Assembly (NCBI RefSeq): GCF_036038375.1
Contig: NZ_CP107935.1
Location: 3,472,001-3,536,000 of the forward strand
From: Streptomyces sp. NBC_00414
GTDB lineage: Bacteria; Actinomycetota; Actinomycetes; Streptomycetales; Streptomycetaceae
Direction: 5' to 3'
DNA: 64,000 nucleotides
Below are positions 50,952 through 60,483 of this stretch, piece by piece. Numbering within the stretch: the first letter of the stretch is position 1; each line of letters starts with the position of its first letter. The position numbers and the translations under genes were made by a program. The notes under the pieces were generated by a model. It did not search any database. It saw only the letters and a program-made list of their open reading frames with translations, and was not told where the DNA came from.

Positions 50952-53900
50952 GTGCGGGGCTACGAACGCCAGGAGCGAGAGCCGGCGGCTGACGTCGACC
51001 ACCTCTCTCGGTTCGAGGCCGAGATGGAACGGCTGAAGACCGAGCGGGAGAAGGCCGTCCAGCACGCCGAGGACCTCGGCTATCAGGTCGAGGTGCTGCG
51101 CGCCAAGCTGCATGAGGCGCGCCGCAGTCTGGCGACCCGGCCTGCCTACGACAGCGCCGACATCGGCTATCAGGCCGAGCAGATGCTCCGTAATGCCCAG
51201 ATCCAGGCCGAATCGCTGCGCCAGGACGCCGAGCGGGAGCTGAGCCAGGCCCGCGCGCAGACGCAGCGGATCCTCCAGGAGCACGCGGAGCAGGCCGCCC
51301 GTCTCCAGGCGGAGCTGCATCAGGAGGCGGTCACCCGCCGCCAGCAGCTCGACCAGGAGCTGGCCGAGCGCCGGCAGAGCGTCGAGTCGCACGTCAACGA
51401 GAACGTGGCGTGGGCCGAGCAGCTGCGCGCCCGCAGCGAGCAGCAGGCCCGCCGGCTGGTCGACGAGTCGCGCAGCGAGGCCGAGCAGGCCCTGGCCGCC
51501 GCCCGCGCCGAGGCCGAGCGGGTGGCCGCCGAGACCCGCCAGCGCCTGCAGAGCGACGCCGAGCGGGCCCGCTCGGAGGCCGAGGCGCTGCTGCGCCGGG
51601 CCCGCACCGACGCCGAGCGGCTGCTGAACGCGGCCTCGACGCAGGCCCAGGAGGCCACCGAGCACGCCGAGCAGCTGCGCAGCTCGACCGCGTCCGAGTC
51701 GGACAACGCCCGCCGCCAGGCCGGCGAGCTGAGCCGCTCCGCCGAGCAGCGCATCAACGAGGCCGAGGCGGCACTGCGCGAGGCGCGGGCCGAGGCGGAG
51801 AAGGTCCTCGCCGAGGCCAAGGAGGTCGCGGCCAAGACGCTCGCCGGCTCGGAGTCGGCGAACGAGCAGCGCACGCGTACGGCCAAGGAGCAGGTCGCCC
51901 GGCTGGTCGGCGAGGCCATCAAGGAGGCCGAGACCACCAAGGCCGAGGCCGAGCAGATCGTCGCGGACGCCCGCACCAAGGCCGAGAAGATCACCGCGGA
52001 GGCCGAGGAGAACGCCCGCAGCCTCACCGCCGAGGAGACCGCCTCCCAGCTCGCCAAGGCGGCCCGTACCGCCGAGGACGTCCTGAACAAGGCGTCCGAG
52101 GAAGCCAAGACCACCACCAAGGCCGCCTCCGAGGAGGCCGAGCGCATCCGTGCCGAGGCCGAGGCCGAGGCGGACCGGCTGCGCGCCGAGGCGCACGACA
52201 TCGCCGAACAGCTCAAGGGCACGGCGAAGGACGACACCAAGGAGTACCGCGCCAAGACGGTCGAGCTGCAGGAGGAGGCGCGCCGGCTGCGCGGCGACGC
52301 CGAGCAGCTGCGCGCGGACGCCAACGCCGAGGGCGAGCGGATCCGCTCCGAGGCCCGGCGCGAGGCCGTCCAGCAGATCGAGGAGGCGGCCAGGACCGCC
52401 GAGGAGCTGCTGTCCAAGGCGAAGGCCGACGCGGACGAGCTGCGGTCGAACGCCACGACGGAGAGCCAGCGGGTCCGTACCGAGGCCATCGAGCGCGCGA
52501 CGACGCTGCGCCGTCAGGCCGAGGAGACCCTGGAGCGCACCCGTGCGGAGGCCGAGCGGCACCGTACGGAGGCCGTCGAGCAGTCCGAGGAGATCAAGGC
52601 GGACGCCGAGCGGGCCGCCGGCGAACTGCACGAGGAGACCGAGCGGGCCATAGCGGCCCGGCAGGCCGAGGCGGCCGAGGGGCTGACCCGGCTGCACGCG
52701 GAGGCCGAGGAGCGCCTCGCCTCCGCCGAGCAGGCGCTGACAGACGCCCGCGCCGAGTCCGAGCGGATCCGCCGCGAGGCGTCCGAGGAGATCGACCGGC
52801 TGCGCGCCGAGGCCGCCGAGCGGATCCGTACGCTCCAGGCGCAGGCCGAGAAGGAGGCCGAGCGGCTGCGCGACGAGGCCGCGTCCGACGCCTCCGCGTC
52901 GCGTGCCGAGGGCGAGTCCATCGCCGTACGGCTGCGTTCGGACGCCGCCTCGGAGGCCGAGCGGCTGAAGTCGGAGGCCCAGGACACCGCCGACCGCGTA
53001 CGGGCGGAGGCTCAGGCCGCCGCCGAGCGGCTGGCCACCGAGGCCGCCGAGGCGCTGTCCGCGGCCCAGGAGGAGGCGGCCAGGCGCCGCCGCGAGGCCG
53101 AGGAGCTCCTCGGTGCCGCGCGCCAGGAGGCCGACCAGGAGCGCGAGCGGGCCCGCGAGCAGAGCGAGGAGCTGCTCGCGTCGGCGCGCAACCGCGTGGA
53201 GGAGGCCCAGACCGAGGCCGTACGGCTGGTCGAGGAGGCGGACCGCCGGGCGACCGAGATGGTGTCGGCCGCCGAGCAGACCGCACAGCAGGTGCGCGAC
53301 GCCGTGGCCGGGCTGCACGAGCAGGCCCAGGAGGAGATCACGGGCCTGCGCAGCGCCGCCGAGCACGTGGCGGAGCGCATGCGCACCGAGGCGCAGGAGG
53401 AGTCCGACCGGGTCCGCGCCGACGCGTACGCGGAGCGGGAGCGGGCGACCGAGGACGGCAACCGGATCCGGCGCGAGGCGCGGGGCGAGGCGGAGGCCGC
53501 CAAGTCGCTGGCGGAGCGCACGGTCTCGGAGGCGATCGCGGAGTCCGAGCGGCTGCGTGCGGACGCCTCGGAGTATGTGCAGCGGGCGCGTACGGAGGCT
53601 TCGGACGCCATCGCGTCGGCCGAGCAGGACGCCTCGCGTTCCCGGGCCGAGGCACGGGACGACGCCAACCGCATCCGGTCGGACGCGGCGACGCAGGCGG
53701 ACACCCTCATCACCGAGACGACGGCCGAGGTGGAGCGGCTCACCGCGGAGACGAACCAGGAGGCGGAGCGCGTCCGCGCCGAGTCCGTGGCGAAGGCCGA
53801 GAAGCTGATCTCGGACGCGACGGGCGACGCGGAGCGGCTGCGCGCCGAGGCGGCCGACACGGTCGGCTCCGCGCAGCAGCACGCCGAGCGGATCCGGTCG

Positions 53901-54800
53901 GAGGCGCAGCGCTTCAAGGCCGAGGCCGCCGCGGAGGCCGACCGCCTCATGTCGAACGCCCGCGACGAGGCCGACGACACGCTGGACAAGGCGCGCAAGG
54001 AGGCCAACAAGCGGCGTTCCGAGGCGGCCGAGCAGGTCGACAAGCTGATCACGGAGACGACCGCCGAGGCGGACAAGCTCCTCTCGGAGTCGCAGCAGAG
54101 CGCGCACAAGACCACCGCGGACGCCGAGGCGCAGGCCGACACGATGGTGGGCGCCGCGCGCAACGAGGCGGAGCGGCTGCTCTCCGAGGCGACGGTCGAG
54201 GGCAACTCCCGGGTGGAGCGGGCCAGGACGGACGCCGACGAGCTGCTGATCGGCGCGCGCCGGGACGCGACGGCCATAAGGGAGCGTGCCGAGGAGCTGC
54301 GCGACCGGATCACCGGTGAGATCGAGGAGCTGCACGACCGGGCCCGCCGGGAGTCCGCCGAGACGATGAAGGCGGCGGGCGATCGGTGCGACGCGCTGAT
54401 CAGGGCCGCCGAGGACCAGCTGAAGGAGTCCGAGGCGAAGGCCAAGGACCTCGTGTCGGAGGCCAATTCCGAGGCGAGCAAGGTCCGTATCGCCGCGGTG
54501 AAGAAGGCGGAGGGGCTCCTCAAGGAGGCCGAGCAGAAGAAGGCCGCGCTCATCGCCGAGGCCGAGGGCATCAGATCCGAGGCGGTGCGGGAGGCGCGGG
54601 CCGCGGTCGAGGAGGGCAAGCGGGAGCTGGAGGTGCTGGTCCGCCGCCGGCAGGACATCAATGCCGAGATCTCCCGTGTCCAGGACGTCCTGGAGGCGTT
54701 GGAATCCTTTGAGACGCCGTCGAGTGGCAAGGACGGGGGCGTCAAGGCGGGCGCGGCGGCCGGTGCGACCCGTTCGGGTGGCAAGCCGTCCGAGGGCTAG
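50952..54800 (+). CDS. scy: Scy, large coiled-coil polarity protein
   Basis: Tip-organising protein of 1282 residues, almost all coiled coil. Scy scaffolds DivIVA, FilP and ParA at Streptomyces hyphal tips and controls branching. After a short head (YERQEREPAADVDHLSRFEAE, then GYQVEVLRAKLHEARRSL) come very regular Ala/Glu/Arg heptad and hendecad repeats of the AEAERLRxEA type, with a short C-terminal Gly/Ala tail. The ORF opens at 50904, but GTG 50952 (VRGYERQ) matches the known Scy start as I recall it. S. coelicolor Scy is about 1326 residues. filP follows 183 bp later. Confidence 0.93.
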   Translation: MRGYERQEREPAADVDHLSRFEAEMERLKTEREKAVQHAEDLGYQVEVLRAKLHEARRSLATRPAYDSADIGYQAEQMLRNAQIQAESLRQDAERELSQARAQTQRILQEHAEQAARLQAELHQEAVTRRQQLDQELAERRQSVESHVNENVAWAEQLRARSEQQARRLVDESRSEAEQALAAARAEAERVAAETRQRLQSDAERARSEAEALLRRARTDAERLLNAASTQAQEATEHAEQLRSSTASESDNARRQAGELSRSAEQRINEAEAALREARAEAEKVLAEAKEVAAKTLAGSESANEQRTRTAKEQVARLVGEAIKEAETTKAEAEQIVADARTKAEKITAEAEENARSLTAEETASQLAKAARTAEDVLNKASEEAKTTTKAASEEAERIRAEAEAEADRLRAEAHDIAEQLKGTAKDDTKEYRAKTVELQEEARRLRGDAEQLRADANAEGERIRSEARREAVQQIEEAARTAEELLSKAKADADELRSNATTESQRVRTEAIERATTLRRQAEETLERTRAEAERHRTEAVEQSEEIKADAERAAGELHEETERAIAARQAEAAEGLTRLHAEAEERLASAEQALTDARAESERIRREASEEIDRLRAEAAERIRTLQAQAEKEAERLRDEAASDASASRAEGESIAVRLRSDAASEAERLKSEAQDTADRVRAEAQAAAERLATEAAEALSAAQEEAARRRREAEELLGAARQEADQERERAREQSEELLASARNRVEEAQTEAVRLVEEADRRATEMVSAAEQTAQQVRDAVAGLHEQAQEEITGLRSAAEHVAERMRTEAQEESDRVRADAYAERERATEDGNRIRREARGEAEAAKSLAERTVSEAIAESERLRADASEYVQRARTEASDAIASAEQDASRSRAEARDDANRIRSDAATQADTLITETTAEVERLTAETNQEAERVRAESVAKAEKLISDATGDAERLRAEAADTVGSAQQHAERIRSEAQRFKAEAAAEADRLMSNARDEADDTLDKARKEANKRRSEAAEQVDKLITETTAEADKLLSESQQSAHKTTADAEAQADTMVGAARNEAERLLSEATVEGNSRVERARTDADELLIGARRDATAIRERAEELRDRITGEIEELHDRARRESAETMKAAGDRCDALIRAAEDQLKESEAKAKDLVSEANSEASKVRIAAVKKAEGLLKEAEQKKAALIAEAEGIRSEAVREARAAVEEGKRELEVLVRRRQDINAEISRVQDVLEALESFETPSSGKDGGVKAGAAAGATRSGGKPSEG

Positions 54801-54983
54801 CCAGATGGGCAACTTCCGTGCATGCCGGGGGGCTTCAGTGAAGCTCCCTGGCAAGCGTTCCGGCCGTTAGCCACCAAAAAGGGTGTCATTCTCCATATCA
54901 ATCGGGCTACTGCTCGATGACACACCGTTTTGGCCCCTAGGATTCCACCTATCACCTCACCGGTCTCATTCGACAGGAACCCC

Positions 54984-55919
54984 ATGAGCGACACTTCCCC
55001 CTACGGCTTCGAGCTTGTGCGGCGTGGGTACGACCGCGCTCAGGTGGACGAACGCATTTCGAAGCTCGTCTCCGACCGTGACAGCGCTCTGGCCCGTATC
55101 ACTGCTCTCGAAAAGCGCATCGAGGAACTCCATCTCGAAACGCAGAACGCCCAGGCCCAGGTAAGCGACGCCGAGCCGTCGTACGCCGGCCTCGGCGCCC
55201 GCGTCGAGAAGATCCTCCGCCTCGCCGAGGAGGAGGCCAAGGACCTGCGCGAGGAGGCCCGCCGCGCGGCGGAGCAGCACCGTGAGCTCGCCGAGTCGGC
55301 GGCTCAGCAGGTGCGCAACGACGCGGAGTCGTTCGCCGCGGACCGCAAGTCCAAGGCGGAGGACGAAGGCGTCCGGATCGTCGAGAAGGCCAAGACGGAC
55401 GCCTCCCAGCTCCGTCAGGAGGCGACGAAGGACGCCCAGTCGAAGCGCGAGGAGGCGGACGCCCTCTTCGAGGAGACCCGTGCGAAGGCCGCGCAGGCCG
55501 CCGCCGACTTCGAGACGAACCTCGCCAAGCGTCGCGAGCAGTCCGAGCGTGACCTGGCCTCGCGTCAGGCCAAGGCCGAGAAGCGTCTCGCGGAGATCGA
55601 GCACCGCGCGGAGCAGCTGCGGCTCGAAGCCGAGAAGCTGCGTACGGACGCCGAGCGTCGTGCTCGTCAGACCGTCGAGACGGCTCAGCGGCAGGCCGAG
55701 GACATCGTGGCCGACGCGAACGCCAAGGCCGACCGGATCCGTTCCGAGTCCGAGCGGGAGCTTGCGGCTCTCACGAACCGGCGTGACTCGATCAACGCGC
55801 AGCTCACGAATGTTCGCGAGATGCTCGCGACGCTCACGGGGGCGGCTGTGGCTGCCGCCGGTTCGCCCGCCGAGGACGAGCCGATCACCCGTGGGGTGCC
55901 GGCTCAGCAGTCCCGGTAG
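54984..55919 (+). CDS. filP: FilP, coiled-coil intermediate-filament-like protein
   Basis: Cytoskeletal protein of 311 residues that forms filaments and meshworks behind the hyphal tip and gives rigidity, partnering Scy and DivIVA. The short head YGFELVRRGYDRAQVDERI is a DivIVA-like N-terminal motif, the rod covers about residues 20-285 (Ala/Glu/Arg coiled coil), and the tail is short. ATG 54984 follows AGGA. Its own promoter probably lies in the 183-bp gap, which contains an inverted GTGTCAT/ATGACAC pair. An intrinsic terminator follows at 56081. Confidence 0.93.
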   Translation: MSDTSPYGFELVRRGYDRAQVDERISKLVSDRDSALARITALEKRIEELHLETQNAQAQVSDAEPSYAGLGARVEKILRLAEEEAKDLREEARRAAEQHRELAESAAQQVRNDAESFAADRKSKAEDEGVRIVEKAKTDASQLRQEATKDAQSKREEADALFEETRAKAAQAAADFETNLAKRREQSERDLASRQAKAEKRLAEIEHRAEQLRLEAEKLRTDAERRARQTVETAQRQAEDIVADANAKADRIRSESERELAALTNRRDSINAQLTNVREMLATLTGAAVAAAGSPAEDEPITRGVPAQQSR

Positions 55920-55967
55920 TCGACCGTACCGTCCCGGTACCTACGGGTTTGTGGGGATCTGCGGACC

Positions 55968-56075
55968 GGCTGTGGCTGGTCGCGCAGTTCCCCGCGCCCC
56001 TTACGGGGCTGTGGCTGGTCGCGCCCACCCGGCGGAGCCGCACATCGATACGGCCCCGCGCCCCTTGCGGGGCAC
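55968..56075 (+). repeat. 18-bp direct repeats with GCGCAGTTCCCCGCGCCCC element
   Basis: GGCTGTGGCTGGTCGCGC occurs at 55968-55985 and 56007-56024. The first copy runs into the dispersed GCGCAGTTCCCCGCGCCCC element, and two further CGCGCCCCTT..GGGG hairpin parts follow. No gene lies here. Confidence 0.7.
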
Positions 56076-56080
56076 CTCCG

Positions 56081-56111
56081 AAGCCCTCTGCCTTGAAGTG
56101 GCAGGGGGCTT
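56081..56111 (+). terminator. filP terminator
   Basis: AAGCCCTCTGCC (56081-56092) pairs with GGCAGGGGGCTT (56100-56111) over 12 bp with one wobble pair, followed by TGTTG. It ends the filP transcript just before the ABC exporter operon. Confidence 0.8.
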
Positions 56112-56133
56112 TGTTGCGTCTTAGCGTGGGCGC

Positions 56134-57132
56134 ATGATCGAGGTTGATGGGCTGACCAAGCGGTACGGCGAGAAGATGGCGGTGAACCATCTGACGTTCG
56201 CCGTGCGGCCGGGCATCGTCACCGGGTTCCTGGGGCCCAACGGAGCCGGGAAGTCCACGACGATGCGGATGATGCTCGGGCTCGACCGCCCGACCGCGGG
56301 TGACGTCCGGATCGACGGGCAGCACTACGACCGGCTCAAGGACCCGCTGACGTACATCGGCGCGCTCCTCGACGCCAAGGCCATGCACGGCGGTCGCAGC
56401 GCCTTCAACCACCTCCTGTGCCTCGCGCAGAGCAACGGCATCCCGCGGAGCCGGGTGCACGAGGTCCTCGACACCGTCGGCCTCACCTCGGTGGCGAAGA
56501 AGAAGGCCAAGGGTTTCTCGCTCGGGATGGGCCAGCGGCTCGGCATCGCGGGCGCGCTGCTCGGCGACCCCCGGATCCTGATGTTCGACGAGCCGGTCAA
56601 CGGGCTCGACCCCGAGGGCATCCACTGGATCCGGAACCTGATGAAGTCCCTCGCCGCCCAGGGCCGTACCGTCTTCGTCTCCTCGCACCTGATGAGCGAG
56701 ATGGCGCTGACCGCCGACCACCTGGTCGTGATCGGCCAGGGCCGGCTGCTCGCGGACACCTCCATGGCCGACTTCATCCGGGAGAACTCCCGGTCGTACG
56801 TGCGCATCCGGTCGCCCCAGCGGGAACTGCTGCTCGACGTGCTGCACCGGGCCGGAATCGTCGTCGTGGAGAACGGCGTCGGGACGCTGGAGGTGGACGG
56901 GCACCGGCCCGAGGACATCGGTGAGCTGGCCGCCGAGCACCGGATCGTGCTGCACGAGCTGAGCCCCCAGCAGGCCTCGCTGGAAGAGGCGTTCATGCAG
57001 CTCACGGCGGAGTCGGTCGAGTACCACGCGCACGCCGACACGCCTTTCGGCGACCTGCCTCCCACCGCCGCGCCGCCCCCGCACGGCGGACAGCCGGGAC
57101 CTCGGTGGGGCAACGACTGGAAGAAGGGCTGA
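56134..57132 (+). CDS. ABC transporter ATP-binding protein (ABC-2 exporter), pair 1
   Basis: ABC ATPase of 332 residues. Walker A GPNGAGKSTT, signature SLGMGQRLG in place of LSGGQ, Walker B LMFDEPVNGLDP, and the D/H-loop region VFVSSHLMSEM. The C-terminal domain of about 110 residues resembles DrrA/CcmA-type exporters, with the phrase LHELSPQQASLEEAFMQLT. It is followed 4 bp later by its permease. A very similar pair lies directly downstream. The substrate is unknown; such pairs near scy/filP are conserved in Streptomyces from memory. Confidence 0.92.
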   Translation: MIEVDGLTKRYGEKMAVNHLTFAVRPGIVTGFLGPNGAGKSTTMRMMLGLDRPTAGDVRIDGQHYDRLKDPLTYIGALLDAKAMHGGRSAFNHLLCLAQSNGIPRSRVHEVLDTVGLTSVAKKKAKGFSLGMGQRLGIAGALLGDPRILMFDEPVNGLDPEGIHWIRNLMKSLAAQGRTVFVSSHLMSEMALTADHLVVIGQGRLLADTSMADFIRENSRSYVRIRSPQRELLLDVLHRAGIVVVENGVGTLEVDGHRPEDIGELAAEHRIVLHELSPQQASLEEAFMQLTAESVEYHAHADTPFGDLPPTAAPPPHGGQPGPRWGNDWKKG

Positions 57133-57136
57133 TTCC

Positions 57137-57907
57137 ATGGCCGCGACCCAGGTCCTGAGGTCCGAGTGGACCAAGATCCGGTCGGTGGCGTCCACGTTGT
57201 GGACGCTGAGTCTCGCCGCCGTGGTGACCGTCGTGCTCGGTGCGCTGATCTCGCTGCTGTCCAAGAACGAGTTCGACAAGATGGACGCGAAGGACCGGCT
57301 GTCCTTCGACCCCACGTACATCAGCTTCGCGGGGATGAGCCTGGGTCAGCTGGCGATGATCGTGTTCGGCGTGCTGGTGGTGTCCAACGAGTACAGCACC
57401 GGCATGATCCGCACCTCGCTCTCCGCCGTCCCGCAGCGCGGCACGTTCCTCTTCAGCAAGATGGCGGTCGCGACCGTGCTGGCCTTCCTCGTGGGCCTCG
57501 TGACCAGTTTCGTCGCCTTCTTCCTCGGCCAGGCGATGCTCGGCTCGCACAAGGCGGCGATCGGCGACCCGGGCGTCCTGCGCGCGGTCATCGGCGGCGG
57601 CCTCTACATGACCCTCATCGCCGTCTTCTCGATGGGCGTCGCCACGATGCTCCGCAGCCCGATGCTGTCCCTCGGCATCCTGATGCCGTTCTTCTTCCTG
57701 ATCTCCGCCATCCTCGGAAACGTCCCGGCCACCAAGAAGATCGGCCGGTTCCTGCCCGACCAGGCCGGCAGCAAGATCATGCAGGTGGTCACCCCGCTCG
57801 ACGACGACGTACCGTACGGGCCCTGGGGAGGGCTGGGCATCATGGTGCTGTGGGTGGTCCTCGCGGTGGCCGGCGGGTACGCGCTGCTCAAGAGGCGGGA
57901 CGCGTAG
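57137..57907 (+). CDS. ABC-2 type permease, pair 1
   Basis: Membrane permease of 256 residues with about six helices (LWTLSLAAVVTVVLGALISLL, QLAMIVFGVLVVSNEYSTGMI, VATVLAFLVGLVTSFVAFFLG, and the C-terminal GIMVLWVVLAVAGGYALL). The motif NEYSTGMIRTSLSAVP is typical of ABC-2 permeases. It starts 4 bp after the ATPase stop. Most likely an efflux or lipid/peptide exporter subunit. Confidence 0.9.
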   Translation: MAATQVLRSEWTKIRSVASTLWTLSLAAVVTVVLGALISLLSKNEFDKMDAKDRLSFDPTYISFAGMSLGQLAMIVFGVLVVSNEYSTGMIRTSLSAVPQRGTFLFSKMAVATVLAFLVGLVTSFVAFFLGQAMLGSHKAAIGDPGVLRAVIGGGLYMTLIAVFSMGVATMLRSPMLSLGILMPFFFLISAILGNVPATKKIGRFLPDQAGSKIMQVVTPLDDDVPYGPWGGLGIMVLWVVLAVAGGYALLKRRDA

Positions 57908-58018
57908 CCTGCGGTTTTTTTACCCGGTCTTGAGGGGAACCGTCAGCGCCCCGATATCCTCCTAACCCTTACGGGGGCGTGTGCCCCGACGTCCTGAACC
58001 TTTCGATGGGTGCGGAGA

Positions 58019-59254
58019 ATGATCGAGGCAGTCGGCCTGACGAAGCGCTACGGCGACAAGACGGCCGTGTACAACCTTTCCTTCCAGGTCAGGCCGGGCT
58101 CCGTCACCGGCTTCCTCGGCCCCAACGGGTCGGGCAAGTCCACGACCATGCGGATGATTCTCGGACTCGACAACCCCACCGCGGGCCAGGTGACGATCGG
58201 CGGCTACTCGTACCGCAAGCTGCCCAACGCCCCGCGCCAGGTCGGCGCGCTGCTCGACGCCAAGGCCGTGCACGGCGGCCGGCACGCCCGCAACCACCTG
58301 CTGTGCCTGGCTCAGCTGTCGGGCATCCCCGCCCGCCGGGTGGACGAGGTGCTCGGTGTCGTCGGGCTCCAGGACGTGGCGAAAAAGCGCTCCAAGGGTT
58401 TCTCGCTCGGTATGGGCCAGCGACTCGGCATCGCGGCCGCGCTGCTCGGCGACCCGCAGGTGCTCCTCTTCGACGAGCCGGTCAACGGACTCGACCCCGA
58501 GGGCATCCTCTGGGTGCGCAACCTGATGAAGTCGCTGGCCGCCGAGGGCCGGACCGTCTTCGTCTCCTCGCACCTCATGAGCGAGATGGCCGTCACCGCC
58601 GACCACCTCATCGTGATCGGCCGCGGCCAGCTGCTCGCCGACATGAGCGTCCGCGACTTCATCTCGCACAACTCCGCCGACTTCGCGCGGGTGCGCACCC
58701 CCGGGACCGACCCCGCCCAGCGCGAGAAGCTGACGGCCGCGCTCACGGAGGCGGGCGGCCAGGTGATGCCGGAGCAGGACGGCGGCCTGCGCGTCACCGG
58801 CCTGCCGCTGCCCCGCATCAGCGACCTCGCCCACGACGCGGACGTACGCCTGTGGGAGCTCTCCCCGCACCAGGCCTCGCTGGAGGAGGCGTACATGCGG
58901 ATGACGCAGGGCGCCGTCGACTACCGCTCCACCACCGACCAGCGCGCGGGCCTCCAGCAGCAGCTGCCGCCGGGAGCGATGCCGCCGCCGCAGATGCCGG
59001 TGCCGGGACAGGGCCAGCCGGGCTGGTACGCGCCGCCGCCGCCCCAGCAGGGCGGGCAGCCCTTCGCGATGCCCCAGGGACAGCCCCCCGCGGGCCCCTA
59101 CGGCGCTCCGGGCGCCCCGGGCGCGGGAGAGCCCAACCCGTACGCCCAGCCCGCCCAGCCCGCTCCTGCGCAGTCCGCTCCCGTGGAGCCGCCCGCCGTC
59201 GCGCAGCCCTCCCCCGCCGCCCCCGACCTGACCAAGCCCGAGGACGCCCGATGA
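58019..59254 (+). CDS. ABC transporter ATP-binding protein with Pro/Gln-rich tail, pair 2
   Basis: ABC ATPase of 411 residues, paralogous to the one at 56134 (GPNGSGKSTT, SLGMGQRLG, LLFDEPVNGLDPEG, VFVSSHLMSEM, LWELSPHQASLEEAYMRMT). Unlike its twin it carries a tail of about 100 residues rich in Pro, Gln, Gly and Ala (such as PPPQMPVPGQGQPGW). ATG 58019 follows GGAGA; GTG 58010 is the alternative. Its stop overlaps the permease start (ATGA). The tail suggests a docking or phase-like interaction; no function is known. Confidence 0.9.
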   Translation: MIEAVGLTKRYGDKTAVYNLSFQVRPGSVTGFLGPNGSGKSTTMRMILGLDNPTAGQVTIGGYSYRKLPNAPRQVGALLDAKAVHGGRHARNHLLCLAQLSGIPARRVDEVLGVVGLQDVAKKRSKGFSLGMGQRLGIAAALLGDPQVLLFDEPVNGLDPEGILWVRNLMKSLAAEGRTVFVSSHLMSEMAVTADHLIVIGRGQLLADMSVRDFISHNSADFARVRTPGTDPAQREKLTAALTEAGGQVMPEQDGGLRVTGLPLPRISDLAHDADVRLWELSPHQASLEEAYMRMTQGAVDYRSTTDQRAGLQQQLPPGAMPPPQMPVPGQGQPGWYAPPPPQQGGQPFAMPQGQPPAGPYGAPGAPGAGEPNPYAQPAQPAPAQSAPVEPPAVAQPSPAAPDLTKPEDAR

Positions 59255-60096
59255 GCACGCCCCAGCCGCAGTCGCCGCAGCAGGCCGCCCCTGCCCCGAA
59301 CTGGCAGTCGGGTCCCGGGACTTCGTACACCTCGCCGATTCCGGTCACGCGCACCCACCTGGGGCACGCGCTCACCTCGGAGTGGACGAAGATCAAGTCG
59401 GTGCGCTCCACGATGTGGACGCTCGGCGTCTTCCTGCTCCTGGTCGTGGGCATCGGCCTCCTCGTCGCCGCCCAGACGAACGACAACGACTACGCGGACG
59501 TCCCGTACACGATCCCCGCCTTCTTCGGGCTGATCCTCGGGCAGATCTGCCTGATCACCCTGGGCGTGCTGGTGGTCTCGTCCGAGTACGGCACGGGCAT
59601 GATCCGTACGACGTTCACGGCCTCGCCCCAGCGCCACCGGGTGCTCACCGCCAAGCTGGTGATCTTCTTCCTCGTCGCGTTCGTGGTGTCGGCGGTCGCC
59701 ATCGGGTTCGTCGGCCTGATCACCTCGGGCATGCACGGCGGGGCGTCGGACAACAAGTGGGGCGGGACCGTCCTGATGGGCGCGCTCTACGTGTCGCTGC
59801 TCGGCGTGCTCGCGCTCGCCGTGGGCTCGATGCTGCGGCACTCCGCGGGCGCGATCACCGCGATGCTCGGCCTGGTGCTCGTGCCGGCCATCCTGCCCGC
59901 GTTCCTGCTGATGTCCGAGAGCCTGCGCTCGCTCGGCGAGAAGATGACCGAGTACAACGCTCCGAACGCGCTCGCCAAGATCTTCGAGCTCGACTCCGAG
60001 AACGGCAGCGGCGGCTCGCAGCTCATCCTGCTCGTCTGTGTGACCGCGGCGGCCGTCGCGGGCGCCTACGCGCTCCTTGAGCGCCGGGACGTCTGA
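59251..60096 (+). CDS. ABC-2 type permease, pair 2
   Basis: Permease of 281 residues with a Gln/Pro/Ser-rich N-terminus (about 40 residues) before six helices (TLGVFLLLVVGIGLLVAA, LILGQICLITLGVLVVSSEYG, LVIFFLVAFVVSAVAIGFVG, and VCVTAAAVAGAYALL at the end). Motif SSEYGTGMIRTTFTASP matches ABC-2 permeases. ATG 59251 overlaps the ATPase stop. The disordered N-terminus parallels the ATPase tail, so both pair 2 subunits have similar low-complexity extensions. Confidence 0.9.
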   Translation: MSTPQPQSPQQAAPAPNWQSGPGTSYTSPIPVTRTHLGHALTSEWTKIKSVRSTMWTLGVFLLLVVGIGLLVAAQTNDNDYADVPYTIPAFFGLILGQICLITLGVLVVSSEYGTGMIRTTFTASPQRHRVLTAKLVIFFLVAFVVSAVAIGFVGLITSGMHGGASDNKWGGTVLMGALYVSLLGVLALAVGSMLRHSAGAITAMLGLVLVPAILPAFLLMSESLRSLGEKMTEYNAPNALAKIFELDSENGSGGSQLILLVCVTAAAVAGAYALLERRDV

Positions 60097-60153
60097 CCGA
60101 CCGGACGCGGAAGACACAGGAGGCCGAGCGAACGCGGAGGCTGCGCCCCGGCC

Positions 60154-60483
60154 TCAGAACCTCGGCGCGTTCCGGGACCGCTGCACCCTCGTGGTGCGGC
60201 GGTCCTTCGCGTTCCAGCACGACTTGTGCCAGTGGCGCCGCTCGTCCACACCGGAGTGCTCGGGCCAGGCCACCACGTGCGGGACGCCGGAGGGGATCTG
60301 CTGGTCGCAGCCCGGGCAGCGGTAGGTCTTGCCCTGCGCGCTCGCGCCCGCCACGTGCCGCACGCTCCACGACTCGCCCTGCCAGCTCTCCGCCGACTGC
60401 CAGCCGCCGTACCGGTCGGACGGATCCTCGTCCGCGCTCCGGCCTGAGCCATCGGCGTGGGGACGGTTGCGACGCGGGGACAC
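60154..60483 (-). CDS. Small zinc-ribbon-like protein
   Basis: Protein of 109 residues conserved in Streptomyces, sometimes annotated as an ATP/GTP-binding protein although no P-loop is visible. The central part has a CxxC (YRCPGCDQQIPSG), then HVVAWPEHSG and HWHKSCW, giving a likely Cys2-His-Cys zinc site. The N-terminus is Arg/Asp-rich and disordered. GTG 60483 (VSPRRNRPHADG) has GAGGT upstream; the frame is open to GTG 60495. Convergent with the ABC-2 operon. RNA or nucleic-acid binding is a guess from the zinc ribbon. Confidence 0.8.
   Translation of the reverse strand: MSPRRNRPHADGSGRSADEDPSDRYGGWQSAESWQGESWSVRHVAGASAQGKTYRCPGCDQQIPSGVPHVVAWPEHSGVDERRHWHKSCWNAKDRRTTRVQRSRNAPRF

Noticed and set aside
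50706..54854. A 1382-codon open frame on the minus strand opposite scy
   Set aside because: It arises because the repetitive Glu/Ala/Arg codons of scy read without stops on the other strand. The product is Leu/Gly/Arg-rich with no domain, and scy is a well-known gene.
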